Part shown: positions 19,313-29,458 of the stretch, piece by piece
Layout: every line of letters begins with the position of its first letter
Position numbering within the stretch: position 1 is the stretch's first letter
NCBI GenBank assembly: GCA_016712225.1
Contig: JADJRL010000003.1
Location: 765,001 to 829,000, forward strand
DNA from: Candidatus Defluviibacterium haderslevense
GTDB lineage: Bacteria > Bacteroidota > Bacteroidia > Chitinophagales > Saprospiraceae
Direction: 5' to 3'
DNA: 64,000 bases
The notes under the pieces: generated by a model
What the model was told of the DNA's origin: nothing
Seen by the model: the letters and a program-made list of their open reading frames with translations, nothing else
The model's database searches: none
Made by a program: the position numbers and the translations under genes

Positions 19313-19717
19313 ATGTTACATATTGATCATATTGGTATTGCAGTCAAAAATTTAACCGATGCCAATTCTTTGTATACATCACTTCTTGGTGTTGGCCCTT
19401 ACAAAGAAGAGCTTGTTGATTCTGAACACGTTAATACCTCTTTTTTCAAAGTAGGAATCAACAAAATTGAACTTCTTGAAGCGACAGATCCAGTTAGTTC
19501 TATTTATCAATTTATTGAAAAAAAAGGAGAAGGTATTCATCATATCGCCTTTGAAGTAGAGAATATTATTGAAGAAATGGAACGACTAAAAAAAGCTGGT
19601 TTTAGATTAATCAATGACGTTCCCAAAAAAGGTGCAGACCAAAAATTAGTTTGTTTTGTACATCCCAAATCCACACATGGTGTACTCATTGAATTATGTC
19701 AAAGTATAAAACCATAA
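19313..19717 (+). CDS. mce: Methylmalonyl-CoA epimerase
   Basis: The 134-residue product belongs to the glyoxalase/VOC fold and interconverts the (R) and (S) forms of methylmalonyl-CoA in propionate metabolism. Family features seen: DHIGIAVKNL at the N-terminus (metal-binding His6), NKIELLEATDP, GEGIHHIAFEV (second His) and the C-terminal THGVLIELCQ (metal-binding Glu). Length is normal for the family. It lies 33 bases after the FAD oxidoreductase gene. The mutase genes are not in this window. Confidence 0.93.
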   Translation: MLHIDHIGIAVKNLTDANSLYTSLLGVGPYKEELVDSEHVNTSFFKVGINKIELLEATDPVSSIYQFIEKKGEGIHHIAFEVENIIEEMERLKKAGFRLINDVPKKGADQKLVCFVHPKSTHGVLIELCQSIKP

Positions 19718-19858
19718 ATGTAATTACTTGGTAGATATTAATTAACAGATTAAACTTATAGTATAATGTTTGAAGCTGTATTTCTTGGTTCCAAAGTACT
19801 ATTCATGACCTTTTTTTAAGTCATATCAGTCTAAAAAGAGAATACCTAATATCAGATA

Positions 19859-20641
19859 TTATAAAGAAATAATACAATATACAGCAGTAGTATAAAAATC
19901 GCTTAGGTATGATATTTGAAATAACTTGGGCAATTCTCTTTTCTTAAGTTTAAACTTAGTCTCATAATTTGGATTAATCAGATAGTGCGTCTCTTTGACT
20001 ATCTTATAATTTAATTTTTTAATCATCCTATGAAATGCTGGAATACTTAGGCCTGTATCTTTTACTTCATTAAGTCCAATAATTGTTTCAGGAAGTTCGC
20101 CAAATAATTTTAAGATGCCATTGTATAAGAACTTTGGCAAAATGTGGTAATAAGGCATTAAAGCAGTGACCTTAGATTTACATACTTGTTGGTGACCACC
20201 AAATGGCATACACCAAGGTGGAAAACCAAAAAAAATAATTCCACGAGGAGCCATAAATGTTTTAATGAATTCCAAAAATTGTATTTGATTAGGAATGTGT
20301 TCAATTACATCTCTCAGCATGATCACATCAAACAATGGCAAGGTCGTTGAATCAATTTTATAAATATCGCTTGCTATTAAATGTAGGTTTTTTTTATTTA
20401 TATGATCTGCATAAAAACCTTCTGCAATAGCAATTTGGTGTGCTAATATATCGATTCCATAAACTTCACACCCCATGTCCAAAAAAGGTTTCATATTCCC
20501 GCCTTCTCCGCAACCGACTTCTAATATTTTTAATGTTGAAGTTATTGGTTTAATGTCATTAATATAGGGTATAACGTAAGCTGCAGTTGTAATCCCTTGC
20601 TCATCAAAATATTGCTTACGATTGAAATGTCTTTCCTGCAT
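19859..20641 (-). CDS. Class I SAM-dependent methyltransferase
   Basis: The 260-residue product shows the Rossmann-fold methyltransferase motif I (LKILEVGCGEGGNMKPFLDMG, near residue 38), an acidic end of strand 2 (VYGIDI), and MLRDVIEHIPNQ (motif IV region). These place it in the Methyltransf_11/23 group that often acts on quinones, lipids or cell-surface sugars. The substrate cannot be inferred and no pathway partner is adjacent. Confidence 0.83.
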   Translation of the reverse strand: MQERHFNRKQYFDEQGITTAAYVIPYINDIKPITSTLKILEVGCGEGGNMKPFLDMGCEVYGIDILAHQIAIAEGFYADHINKKNLHLIASDIYKIDSTTLPLFDVIMLRDVIEHIPNQIQFLEFIKTFMAPRGIIFFGFPPWCMPFGGHQQVCKSKVTALMPYYHILPKFLYNGILKLFGELPETIIGLNEVKDTGLSIPAFHRMIKKLNYKIVKETHYLINPNYETKFKLKKRELPKLFQISYLSDFYTTAVYCIISL

Positions 20642-20753
20642 ACAATTAAATACTAAAAGTTAAATTTAGAATGAAATCAATTCTTCTTTTGATGAGTAAA
20701 GATAAGCGTGAAAGGAATACGAATGAATACTAAGCTAATCAATGTATTGGATA

Positions 20754-20788
20754 AAAAGAAAAAGGGACCTCAAATCGAAGTCCCTTTA
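20754..20788 (-). terminator. Rho-independent terminator of the small lipoprotein gene
   Basis: An 8-bp stem (AAAGGGAC at 20761-20768 with GTCCCTTT at 20780-20787) encloses an 11-base loop. On the minus strand it is followed by a T-rich tract. It lies about 40 bases after the stop of the minus-strand lipoprotein gene. Confidence 0.75.
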
Positions 20789-20827
20789 TCTTTTAGGAGT
20801 ATTCATCCTTATAATATGTTCAAAGTC

Positions 20828-21355
20828 TTATTTAGACATTGAAGTTGTTTTGTATAAATCATAAGCACCCATTGCAGCTGTTTTTGCAGCTTCAATAGCA
20901 GATTTCCAACCATCAGCTTTAGACATTGCGTCAGTGCTTGCAGTTTTTAATTCATTGATTTGAGCCATAACATCTCCATCTAATTTACCTGATTTTAAAC
21001 CAGCGCTTAAAGCATCAACTTTAGTTGACATTTCTTGCCAGCTAGAAGAAAAAGCTTTTAAGTCATTACCCAATGTTCCTAATCCAGCAAGTTGGTTAGT
21101 ATAAATAGTTTTGATGCTGTCCAAAGAAGCCATTACACCTGGTTTTAATTTTGCAGTTGGAGCAACTACTAAACTATCAGACATAGATGCCATCATTACT
21201 TGAGTTGTATTTAATAAACTACCTACTTCAGTTACAGAAGCACCAGCCTTAGCCCAATCAGCAGTCAAAGCTTCGATAGGAGCACGAAATTGTTCTACAT
21301 TCTTGCAAGCAATAATAAATAATACAGGAGCGATAAGAAGAATTAATTTTTTCAT
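20828..21355 (-). CDS. Small helical lipoprotein
   Basis: The 175-residue product has a signal sequence ending in the lipobox IIAC (Cys17), so it is predicted to be lipid-anchored. The mature part is rich in Ala, Lys, Ser, Met and Leu and strongly helical, with amphipathic repeats such as LSAGLKSGKLDGDVMAQINELK, and looks like a coiled-coil periplasmic protein. I recognise no named family. It stands alone between its own promoter box (21379-21386) and its own terminator, suggesting a well-expressed monocistronic unit. Confidence 0.75.
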   Translation of the reverse strand: MKKLILLIAPVLFIIACKNVEQFRAPIEALTADWAKAGASVTEVGSLLNTTQVMMASMSDSLVVAPTAKLKPGVMASLDSIKTIYTNQLAGLGTLGNDLKAFSSSWQEMSTKVDALSAGLKSGKLDGDVMAQINELKTASTDAMSKADGWKSAIEAAKTAAMGAYDLYKTTSMSK

Positions 21356-21378
21356 TTTATTTGTTTTTTAATTTTGTG

Positions 21379-21386
21379 CAAAGATA
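21379..21386 (-). promoter_or_regulatory. -7 promoter box for the small lipoprotein gene
   Basis: On the minus strand this reads TATCTTTG, an exact TAnnTTTG box, 23 bases before the lipoprotein ATG. Confidence 0.6.
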
Positions 21387-21440
21387 TCCTATTCCAAAGT
21401 TGCGGCTGTTAACAGTGATTAACTTTTCGTCAATACTTAG

Positions 21441-22124
21441 TTAATGCTTGTTTGCAAATATTTCTAAATATTGATCTATATAAACTTCAATTTGCTTCTG
21501 TTTATATTGCATGATATACCTGGGGTGTGCCATAGGGATTATGGTTTTGAACCACTTGAATTCTTTGTTTAATAGTGATATATGTTTGTAGTTTTTGCCT
21601 TCACCCCAACAGTAGATCTTATCGGTGTCCAAAGGTAATTGGATCAAAGACTCCATTTGATGAACGATATAGGGTTTTAATATTTTAAAAACTTGAGGGT
21701 CGTCATAATAGTTGAAATTCTTGCCGTCTTTTGTAAAACCTATGGGTGACACCGAGGATATTAAAAATGTATTGTAAAAGGACGCTACCCCTCCAAAAGC
21801 CTGAATCATTTGATACACAAAGGAAGAAGATGGTTCGTAACTTTTGAGTTCACAAGGGATGTTACAATCCTTTACCAGTCTTACAGGATCAGTAAATGGA
21901 ATTCCCGTAGTTCCTGCTCCAAGACGTCCAGGATTAATTCCAATGATTAGTTTTCTGATTTTATCATCAGCATAATATTTGCTGTAGAATGAATACATTA
22001 AAGCTTGGACTTCCGGAGCATCATAAGGATTCAATATCGCTATTCCCTTAGGTAAATTGGGTATATGATCCTTGATTTGACGATAATAAATTAAGATCTT
22101 TTGAAAATATAAGTCTTGATCCAA
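21441..22124 (-). CDS. SMUG2-type uracil-DNA glycosylase family protein (DUF4918)
   Basis: The 227-residue product carries the uracil-DNA glycosylase superfamily active-site pattern: GINPGRLGAGTTGIPFTDP near 62-80 matches the SMUG motif I (GxNPGxxGxxxxGxPF), and MAHPRYI near 204-210 matches motif II with its catalytic-site His. Such enzymes remove uracil or oxidised pyrimidines from DNA. It lies only 4 bases after thrS on the same strand, so it is probably co-transcribed with it. Confidence 0.85.
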   Translation of the reverse strand: MDQDLYFQKILIYYRQIKDHIPNLPKGIAILNPYDAPEVQALMYSFYSKYYADDKIRKLIIGINPGRLGAGTTGIPFTDPVRLVKDCNIPCELKSYEPSSSFVYQMIQAFGGVASFYNTFLISSVSPIGFTKDGKNFNYYDDPQVFKILKPYIVHQMESLIQLPLDTDKIYCWGEGKNYKHISLLNKEFKWFKTIIPMAHPRYIMQYKQKQIEVYIDQYLEIFANKH

Positions 22125-22128
22125 AAGC

Positions 22129-24048
22129 TTACATCATTTCTAATAATTGACTAATAAACTGTTGTATATCTTCAGCTCCCTGATCTCCGGAACCTTGTCG
22201 CCTAACGGATATATTTTTTTCATTCTGTTCCTTTTCTCCGACGATGAGCATGAAAGGTATTTTCTTTAATTCGTTATCGCGTATTTTCTTTCCAATAGAT
22301 TCCACACGATCGTCTATATATCCTCTTAATCCAGCTTGATTCAAAGTGTCCAAAACGGATTTCGCATAGTCTATATATTTATCACTAATCGGCAAAATCG
22401 CAAACTGATCAGGAGTCAACCACAATGGAAATTTACCTGCACAGTGCTCTGTAAGCACGCCTATGAAACGCTCCATAGAACCGAATGGTGCTCTATGTAT
22501 CATAACTGGTCTGTGCTTGGAATTATCTGCACCGATATACTCTAGTTCAAATCGTTCGGGTAAATTATAGTCAACTTGAATCGTACCCAATTGCCAGCTT
22601 CGGCCCAGTGCATCTTTTACCATAAAGTCCAGTTTAGGTCCATAAAAAGCTGCTTCACCTAAAACTGTAGTTGTCGTCAATGCTACTTCTTTAGTTGCAT
22701 CAATAATAGCTTGCTCTGCCTTTTCCCAATTTTCATCAGAACCAATATATTTAGCTTTGTTCAGAGGATCTCTTAAGGAAATTTGGGCTGTAAAATGATC
22801 AAAACCCAATTTCTTAATAACATGCATGGTAAGATCTAACACATTCAAGAACTCACCTTTAACCTGATCCGGTGTACAGAATATATGCGCATCGTCTTGA
22901 GTAAAACACCGAACTCGAGTTAATCCATGTAATTCACCACTTTGTTCATATCGATAAACGGTTCCAAATTCTGCAATCCTTAATGGTAAATCCCGATAAG
23001 ACCTTGGCTTATGTCCGTAGATTTCACAATGATGCGGACAATTCATAGGTTTAAGGAGAAATTCTTCACCTTCACGAGGTGTACGAATAGGCTGAAAAGA
23101 GTCTTCACCGTATTTTTCCCAGTGTCCGCTTGTTATGTATAGATTTTTATGTCCAATATGTGGGGTAATAACCGGAGTGTATCCCCGCTTTAATTGCTCT
23201 GCTTTAAGAAAATCTTCAAGTCTTTGGCGCAGTGCCGTTCCCTTTGGTAACCAAATAGGTAATCCAGCCCCAACGCGTTCCGAAAACATGAATAATTCTA
23301 ATTCGACACCCAATTTCCTATGATCCCGTTTTTTAGCTTCTTCAAGCATAAATAGGTAATCCTCAAGTTCTTTAGCTTTAGGAAAAGTAATCCCATAAAT
23401 TCGGGTCATTTGTGGTCTGGATTCATCTCCGCGCCAATATGCGCCGGCCACATTTAATAATTTTGCAGCTTTAATAAAACCGGTGTTAGGAATATGAGGC
23501 CCTTTGCATAGATCTGTGAATTGACCTTGGGTATAAAAGGTAATTTTACCATCTTCAAGATCTTGTAATAATTCTAATTTATAGGGATCATTCTTTTCTG
23601 TAAAATATGCAATTGCTTCTATTTTAGAGACTTCCCGACGCGTATAAACGTTATTTTGTCGCGCCAATTCTATCATTTTGGCTTCAATCTGCCCTAATTC
23701 GTGGGAAGAGAGCGCAACACCATTCGTGTCAATATCATAATAAAAACCATGCTCGATAGCTGGACCAATTCCAAATTTGGTATCAGGATAAAGACTTTCT
23801 AAAGCCTCTGCCATAAGATGAGCTGAAGAATGCCAATACGTGGCTTTGCCTTCCAAATCATTCCAGGTTAATAACTGCAAGGTGGAATCTTGAGTGATAG
23901 GCCTCGATGCATCAATAACTTCGCCATTAACCTTGGCTGATAATACGTTGCGGGCCAATCCTTCACTAATGGATTGCGCAATTTGAAAAGCGCTAACTCC
24001 AGAGGCATATTCTTGAACCCTACCATCTGGAAAAGTAATATTTATCAT
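22129..24048 (-). CDS. thrS: Threonyl-tRNA synthetase
   Basis: The 639-residue product is full length for bacterial ThrRS, which charges tRNA-Thr and edits Ser-tRNA. Domains: TGS ([14 protein letters not shown]), second additional domain with the editing motif [11 protein letters not shown] (about 76-86), catalytic core with [14 protein letters not shown] (zinc ligand Cys and motif 2 region) and motif 3 [13 protein letters not shown] (near 510), then the anticodon-binding domain. A good -7 box lies upstream (24070-24077), and the SMUG2 gene follows in the same transcript. Confidence 0.97.
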   Translation of the reverse strand: MINITFPDGRVQEYASGVSAFQIAQSISEGLARNVLSAKVNGEVIDASRPITQDSTLQLLTWNDLEGKATYWHSSAHLMAEALESLYPDTKFGIGPAIEHGFYYDIDTNGVALSSHELGQIEAKMIELARQNNVYTRREVSKIEAIAYFTEKNDPYKLELLQDLEDGKITFYTQGQFTDLCKGPHIPNTGFIKAAKLLNVAGAYWRGDESRPQMTRIYGITFPKAKELEDYLFMLEEAKKRDHRKLGVELELFMFSERVGAGLPIWLPKGTALRQRLEDFLKAEQLKRGYTPVITPHIGHKNLYITSGHWEKYGEDSFQPIRTPREGEEFLLKPMNCPHHCEIYGHKPRSYRDLPLRIAEFGTVYRYEQSGELHGLTRVRCFTQDDAHIFCTPDQVKGEFLNVLDLTMHVIKKLGFDHFTAQISLRDPLNKAKYIGSDENWEKAEQAIIDATKEVALTTTTVLGEAAFYGPKLDFMVKDALGRSWQLGTIQVDYNLPERFELEYIGADNSKHRPVMIHRAPFGSMERFIGVLTEHCAGKFPLWLTPDQFAILPISDKYIDYAKSVLDTLNQAGLRGYIDDRVESIGKKIRDNELKKIPFMLIVGEKEQNEKNISVRRQGSGDQGAEDIQQFISQLLEMM

Positions 24049-24069
24049 ATAAAAATCTCTTTACAAGCG

Positions 24070-24077
24070 CAAAGTTA
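24070..24077 (-). promoter_or_regulatory. -7 promoter box for thrS
   Basis: On the minus strand this reads TAACTTTG, matching TAnnTTTG, 22 bases upstream of the thrS ATG. It lies between the dodecin stop and thrS, so thrS may be transcribed both from here and by read-through from the dodecin gene. Confidence 0.55.
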
Positions 24078-24120
24078 ACATAATTGTCTTGCAAAAATAA
24101 AGGTTAGAGATCTCCTGAGT

Positions 24121-24321
24121 CTAAACTACTTCAAAGCTGAGTTTCAAAGTAACTCTGTATTCCTTGATTTTACCCTTTTCTACAGATACACTTTGATCTT
24201 GAACCCAGGCAGATCTTATATTTTTAACGGATTTAGATGCTTTTTCAACAGCTTTGCTTGTAGCGTCTTCCCAACTTTTAGAAGAACTCGCCATAACTTC
24301 AATAACTTTCAATACACTCAT
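24121..24321 (-). CDS. Dodecin family flavin-binding protein
   Basis: The 66-residue product matches dodecin over its full length: KVIEVMASSSKSWEDATSKA, then the helix VEKASKSVKNIRSAWV with the flavin-stacking Trp (residue 39), and the YRVTLKLSFEV final strand. Dodecins form hollow dodecamers that store flavin and limit its photochemistry. It is upstream of thrS on the same strand. Confidence 0.92.
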   Translation of the reverse strand: MSVLKVIEVMASSSKSWEDATSKAVEKASKSVKNIRSAWVQDQSVSVEKGKIKEYRVTLKLSFEVV

Positions 24322-24495
24322 TTTAATTCTATTTTATTCACAATTAAAAAAAAAGAAACAAATAAATCTGAATAAAAGTTTCAATCTTCGATTTTCACAA
24401 AAACCAGTTCCATTGAGAACTATTTGAACAATCGACCACTTTTATTAATTATTCTAATTCAATTTGTTGTTTATTCAATTTTGAAATCGTTTTGC

Positions 24496-26583
24496 ATGAA
24501 ATCATTGAAAAGTCTGCCCCAAGGAATTAAGCCTCCAGTTTGTCCCACCAAGGAACACCATATGATAGCGCATGGAGATTTGCGTTCAGATCCCTATTAT
24601 TGGTTGAATGATTTCTGGCTAAAAGGTCCTGATAGTGATCATGTCATCGAATATTTAAATCAAGAAAATGCCTATTTGGATACGATGATGCATCATACCC
24701 AAACATTACAAAGAGCGTTATATCATGAACTCAAATCAAGAATTAAGGATGAAGATGAGAGTGTACCTATGTACAAAAACGGGTATTTCTACTACACACG
24801 TACAGTAGAAGGAACAGACTATTTTTTATATTGTCGTAAAAAAGCAACGCTGTCAGCTCCCGAGGAAATTCTCTTGGATGTCAATGAAATGGCCAAAGGT
24901 TTTGATTATTATTCTGCCAGTGGTTTTAGTATAAGTCCGGATAATCGTTTTTTACTTTATGCTGTTGACACAGTTTCTCGTAGACAATATGACCTTTACA
25001 TTAAAAATCTGGAGACAGGAGAATTACTAAAGGATGTCATACACAATACCGAAGGTTATGGCGTATGGGCTAATGACAACGCAACATTTTTTTATACTTC
25101 AAAACATCCTGTTACGCTCTTATCCGAAGAAATAAAAAAACATATTATTGGTACTGAATGTGATCTGGATGTCATCGTATATCGAGAGATGGATCAAAGT
25201 AATTACATCAGTGTGGAGCGAAGTAAATCAGGTCAATATATTTTTATAAATTCTTCATCGACGCTTTCATCAGAAGTAAAATATTTATCAGCGAATGATC
25301 CACAGGGGACATTTATTTTATTTCAGGAAAGAATGAAAGAAGTCTTGTACGATGTGTATCACCAACAAGATCAATTTCTAATGATTACAAATCTGCAAGC
25401 ACAGAACTTCAAACTCATGTCTTGTCCATTAATACATACCCAAGTGAATAACTGGACAGAAGTCATTCCGCATCGTGCTGATGTACTCATAGAAGGCATA
25501 GATGTGTTTCGAAACTTCTGGGTACTAACAGAAAGAAAAAATGGTTTGGTCCAACTTCATGTTCGCAATCTAATAGATCAACAAGATTACCATATTGAAT
25601 TCGATGAAACCACTTATGATGCAGGAACATTTGCTAATGCTGAATATGATTATTCATTATTGAGATTTAATTATAACTCTTTGATCACACCAGCAACTGT
25701 ATATGACTATCATATGGTAACGAAAGAAAAAACCATTATGAAACAGCAAGAAGTTATTGGTGGATATGATAAAACGGAATATATTTCTGAACGACATTTC
25801 GTAAAAGTAACTGATGGAACGCTAGTTCCCATTTCATTGGTCTACAAAAAAGGCTTCGAGAAAAACGGTCAAGCTCCTTGTCTGCTTTATGCTTACGGAT
25901 CTTATGGATTAAGCGTTGATGCTACCTTTAATTCGAATAGATTAAGTCTACTGAATCGCGGATTTGTTTATGCCATTGCACACATACGCGGAGGACAGGA
26001 AATGGGTCGTCATTGGTATGAATCAGGAAAAATGCATCATAAAATGAATACGTTCACGGACTTCAATGATTGTGCTGAATACTTAATTAATCAACAATAT
26101 ACCTCCGCACCTCATCTGTATGCAAATGGTGGTAGTGCGGGAGGATTATTGATGGGCGCAATAGTCAATTTCCGCCCCGATTTATATCACGGCATTATTG
26201 CTGATGTCCCTTTTGTTGATGTGCTTACTACGATGAGCGATCCAACGATTCCATTGACCACTAATGAATATGATGAATGGGGCAATCCTGCGAATGAAAA
26301 AGATTATTTCTATATGAAGCAATATGCACCTTATGATAATCTAAAAGTACAGGATTATCCACATATGCTGGTCACAACTGGGCTTCATGACAGTCAGGTT
26401 CAATATTTCGAACCTGCCAAATGGGTCGCAAAAATTCGCACACTCAAGACAGATCAAAATGTGCTTTTACTAAAAACCAATATGGAAGCAGGACATGGCG
26501 GCAAATCAGGACGCTATAAATATCTTGAAGAAATTGCTTTGAAGTATGCTTTTTATTTGATGCTGGAAGGGATGTCTGAATAA
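24496..26583 (+). CDS. S9 family peptidase, oligopeptidase B-like
   Basis: This serine peptidase of the prolyl oligopeptidase family has an N-terminal beta-propeller and a C-terminal alpha/beta-hydrolase. Triad signatures: nucleophile in NGGSAGGLLMGA, Asp in TTGLHDSQVQYFEPAKW, and His in EAGHGGKSGRYK. The segment AYGSYGLSVD and HIRGGQEMGRHWYE are typical of oligopeptidase B, which cleaves short peptides after basic residues. A TTG 24 codons upstream (24424) would add a hydrophobic stretch resembling a signal sequence; I prefer the ATG at 24496, since most family members start MKSLKSLP-like, but export cannot be excluded. Confidence 0.9.
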   Translation: MKSLKSLPQGIKPPVCPTKEHHMIAHGDLRSDPYYWLNDFWLKGPDSDHVIEYLNQENAYLDTMMHHTQTLQRALYHELKSRIKDEDESVPMYKNGYFYYTRTVEGTDYFLYCRKKATLSAPEEILLDVNEMAKGFDYYSASGFSISPDNRFLLYAVDTVSRRQYDLYIKNLETGELLKDVIHNTEGYGVWANDNATFFYTSKHPVTLLSEEIKKHIIGTECDLDVIVYREMDQSNYISVERSKSGQYIFINSSSTLSSEVKYLSANDPQGTFILFQERMKEVLYDVYHQQDQFLMITNLQAQNFKLMSCPLIHTQVNNWTEVIPHRADVLIEGIDVFRNFWVLTERKNGLVQLHVRNLIDQQDYHIEFDETTYDAGTFANAEYDYSLLRFNYNSLITPATVYDYHMVTKEKTIMKQQEVIGGYDKTEYISERHFVKVTDGTLVPISLVYKKGFEKNGQAPCLLYAYGSYGLSVDATFNSNRLSLLNRGFVYAIAHIRGGQEMGRHWYESGKMHHKMNTFTDFNDCAEYLINQQYTSAPHLYANGGSAGGLLMGAIVNFRPDLYHGIIADVPFVDVLTTMSDPTIPLTTNEYDEWGNPANEKDYFYMKQYAPYDNLKVQDYPHMLVTTGLHDSQVQYFEPAKWVAKIRTLKTDQNVLLLKTNMEAGHGGKSGRYKYLEEIALKYAFYLMLEGMSE

Positions 26584-27011
26584 ATGATATGGTGAGTTTA
26601 AATTAACTAATCATAGTTTCTAAGCATTAATAAAACACAATTACAAAAATAAATTTGGAATTGTTGCAAAGTCTCTATAACTTTGTTATACTTAATAAGT
26701 GAAACTTAATTTTTCTATAATTAGTTTACATATTAATCTCAATAGTCAACTAAACACATAAATTTATCTTGATTGGTCCTAATTAAACTTGGGCATTCTA
26801 TTTAGTATAAACCTCCATAAATCTAAACATTTCATATTTTAAACTCAATTGTGAAAAATAGGCAGTAGTTTTTTTTCAATAGGATTTCTATTTTAAAAAT
26901 CTTCAGACTAATAACCTATTTGAATTGCAAATTGATTTTAATAGAAGCAATTTGAGCTTAATTATATTAATGTAGAGGAATTCAAATGTTAAACAAATAA
27001 ATTATTTTACT
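26584..27011. other. Intergenic region
   Basis: AT-rich sequence with no open frame of note, no recognisable RNA gene and no strong hairpin. It must contain the promoter of the downstream T9SS gene, but I found no exact -7 box. Confidence 0.4.
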
Positions 27012-29318
27012 ATGAAAAATCAAGTCACTCTTTTACTTACTTGTCTGATGATATTCAACATGCATCAGGTCTATTCCCAAAATGACACGTTAGTCGCGCC
27101 TGCGGATGTCGTTATAAGTCATAAATTTAAAGTTGATTTAACTCAACTAAAAGACCCATTAGATACAACATTTGGAAAGATTGCAAACAGTATTGCTGAA
27201 AGAAAAGATATCATTACCAGAGACTTCGTCTGTTATAATTACTGTGCTTATAATCCCTGCACTGGATATTTTGAAAGAGGCCAACTTAATCCTACTTGGG
27301 ATTTAGCTTGTAGGTATTATAATAATTTATTTGATACAGCTCGTAAAAATAGCGTTTATAAGTTAATTTGGGGTAAAGATGGATATGTAATAAATAAGAA
27401 TGGTAATCCACCAACTATAACTGTATTAGATAACAGAATTCTAAATAAGTTTACAAATAATCTTCATGGACCCATTTTAAGGGTTATACAAATATTGGAT
27501 CATAATAATCTCACGCTTAAAGATACCCAAACCATTTGGGTAGTGGATTGCGAATATAGTTCCAATTCAACAGGAATATTGGAATGCATTGATAACGTAG
27601 AGATTTCATTAGATTCAAATTGTATGGTAACGCTTACTGCTGATATGTTTCTTGAAGGACAAACTTATGGATGTTGGCAACAATATATTGTTGAAGCAAG
27701 ATACTGGACGACAACTGGTTCAGGAGGACTGATTGATAGAGACACTATAAAAAAAGGTGTGCAACTAGGTTTTGGTGATTTATCCAAGGAATTTAAATTT
27801 ACGGTTCGGGATCCAATAACCGGAAATTCATGTTGGAGTCATGGCATTATTAAGGATACTATTCCTCCTCGCATTATTTTTCCGGATACCATATCATTGA
27901 TTCCGGATGTAGGTACATGCCAAGGTATATGGGAAGTTCCTATTCCTAAAATCACAGATAATTGTTTTCAAGATATTCGATATACCCTGGACATAAATCA
28001 CGGCACTATTTTAGGTGATGAATTTATTGGTTTCAAAGTTATTAATATTCCCGGAGGCACAAATATCGCCCACATAATAGCCACGGACCTTGTCGGCAAT
28101 AAAACCATTAAGAAAATTATTGTCAATGTAAAACAAATCCTTCCCATGCCAATTTGTGACACCACAGTAGTAAGTCTAAATGGTACACTGACTCCTGGGT
28201 TTAATATTGCAAAAATAGTTGCAGATTCAATAGATAAAACTGTTGATAGTTGCCATGTCCAATTATGGTACAAAGTAATTAGACTCGAAGCCTTATTGGG
28301 AACCAAAGATGGTAGTCATGCTGATCAAATTATAAGTTGTGATGGATTAGATACAGATGATGATAGCATTCGAATTGGGCAACAAATGTATTTTGATGAC
28401 TTTGCAATTTTTTGTTGCAATGATATTGGTAAAAAAATTCAAATTGTACTTAGAGCATTTAACGTTAATCCGGGTGATGGACCTATTGATCCTGAACTAA
28501 TGGCTAATCCTTCCAGTCCACTGTATGGAAAATTTAGCGATTGTATTACCGTCGTAGATGTCCAGGACAAATCTGTACCCACTTTAGTTGCTCCACCGAA
28601 TATGGTTGTAAGCAGTACGTTTACGTTAGACATCAATAAATTAACGCAAGCCGATGATCCAACTTTTGGACGAATCGTAACTACCCTTTCTGCCAGACAA
28701 AGAGTATTTACAATAGACTATGTATGTCATCGGTACTGTGAACCAAATAATAAAACCGGTTATCCCGGATATGTACAAACGAATCAAGTGCCGGTACCTG
28801 CACCAAATCAAGCATGTATTTTTTACAATCAATTGTTTGACACGGCTCATTTCAATCGAAAGTACGAATTAGTTTGGGGTTTTGATGGATATGCATTATC
28901 CTCATGTGAAGTAAAAAATATTAACATTGTAATAAAAGATTTGCGAATCAATGGACTTGGTGAAATTCAACGCTTGATTTCAGTAAATGGTCCGAATGGT
29001 TCTATAACAAATGCCACTCAAACCATATGGGTTGTGGACTGTGATCGGTTAGTTGAAACGAAAGATGCCAATAAAAATTATATCTCCATCATGACCATAA
29101 CACCAAATCCTTCAAATGGAGATTTAAATATAACTGTAGATCCATCCATCGATAAATTACTGATAACTTCAGCAAGTGGTGACATAATCAGAACCATTGA
29201 AATCCAGGACACCAAACTACTCCAAATAAACGATATCAATAATGGATTATATTTTATCCAAGCCTATGGAAAAGGGAAATTTATAGGTGTGGATAAAATG
29301 ATCGTGATGGTGAGGTGA
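27012..29318 (+). CDS. T9SS-secreted protein with internal duplication
   Basis: The 768-residue protein has a signal peptide ending VYSQ (about 23). Residues ~28-183 and ~526-680 are a duplication: both start LVAPxxxVxSxxF, contain DPTFG/DTTFG, a Cys-rich DFVCYNYC / DYVCHRYC segment, NxLFDTA, LxWGxDGY, and end QTIWVVDC. Between them is a HYR/Ig-like region (IIFPDTISLIPDVGTCQGIWEVP) and further Cys-containing segments. The last ~75 residues (ITPNPSNGDLNITV ... GVDKMIVMV) are a T9SS type A sorting domain. I do not recognise the repeated domain. An extracellular structural or adhesive role is an inference. Confidence 0.85.
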   Translation: MKNQVTLLLTCLMIFNMHQVYSQNDTLVAPADVVISHKFKVDLTQLKDPLDTTFGKIANSIAERKDIITRDFVCYNYCAYNPCTGYFERGQLNPTWDLACRYYNNLFDTARKNSVYKLIWGKDGYVINKNGNPPTITVLDNRILNKFTNNLHGPILRVIQILDHNNLTLKDTQTIWVVDCEYSSNSTGILECIDNVEISLDSNCMVTLTADMFLEGQTYGCWQQYIVEARYWTTTGSGGLIDRDTIKKGVQLGFGDLSKEFKFTVRDPITGNSCWSHGIIKDTIPPRIIFPDTISLIPDVGTCQGIWEVPIPKITDNCFQDIRYTLDINHGTILGDEFIGFKVINIPGGTNIAHIIATDLVGNKTIKKIIVNVKQILPMPICDTTVVSLNGTLTPGFNIAKIVADSIDKTVDSCHVQLWYKVIRLEALLGTKDGSHADQIISCDGLDTDDDSIRIGQQMYFDDFAIFCCNDIGKKIQIVLRAFNVNPGDGPIDPELMANPSSPLYGKFSDCITVVDVQDKSVPTLVAPPNMVVSSTFTLDINKLTQADDPTFGRIVTTLSARQRVFTIDYVCHRYCEPNNKTGYPGYVQTNQVPVPAPNQACIFYNQLFDTAHFNRKYELVWGFDGYALSSCEVKNINIVIKDLRINGLGEIQRLISVNGPNGSITNATQTIWVVDCDRLVETKDANKNYISIMTITPNPSNGDLNITVDPSIDKLLITSASGDIIRTIEIQDTKLLQINDINNGLYFIQAYGKGKFIGVDKMIVMVR

Positions 29319-29458
29319 TGGTGAATTATGAGTTATTATTCTATACTATTCAATGCAGTACATAACTAGAAAGACAATTTGCATTATTGATCATAGTTCC
29401 AATATCTAGCCATACATCATTATGGAACAACACTTTAATCAAAAATTCTCTTCATAAG

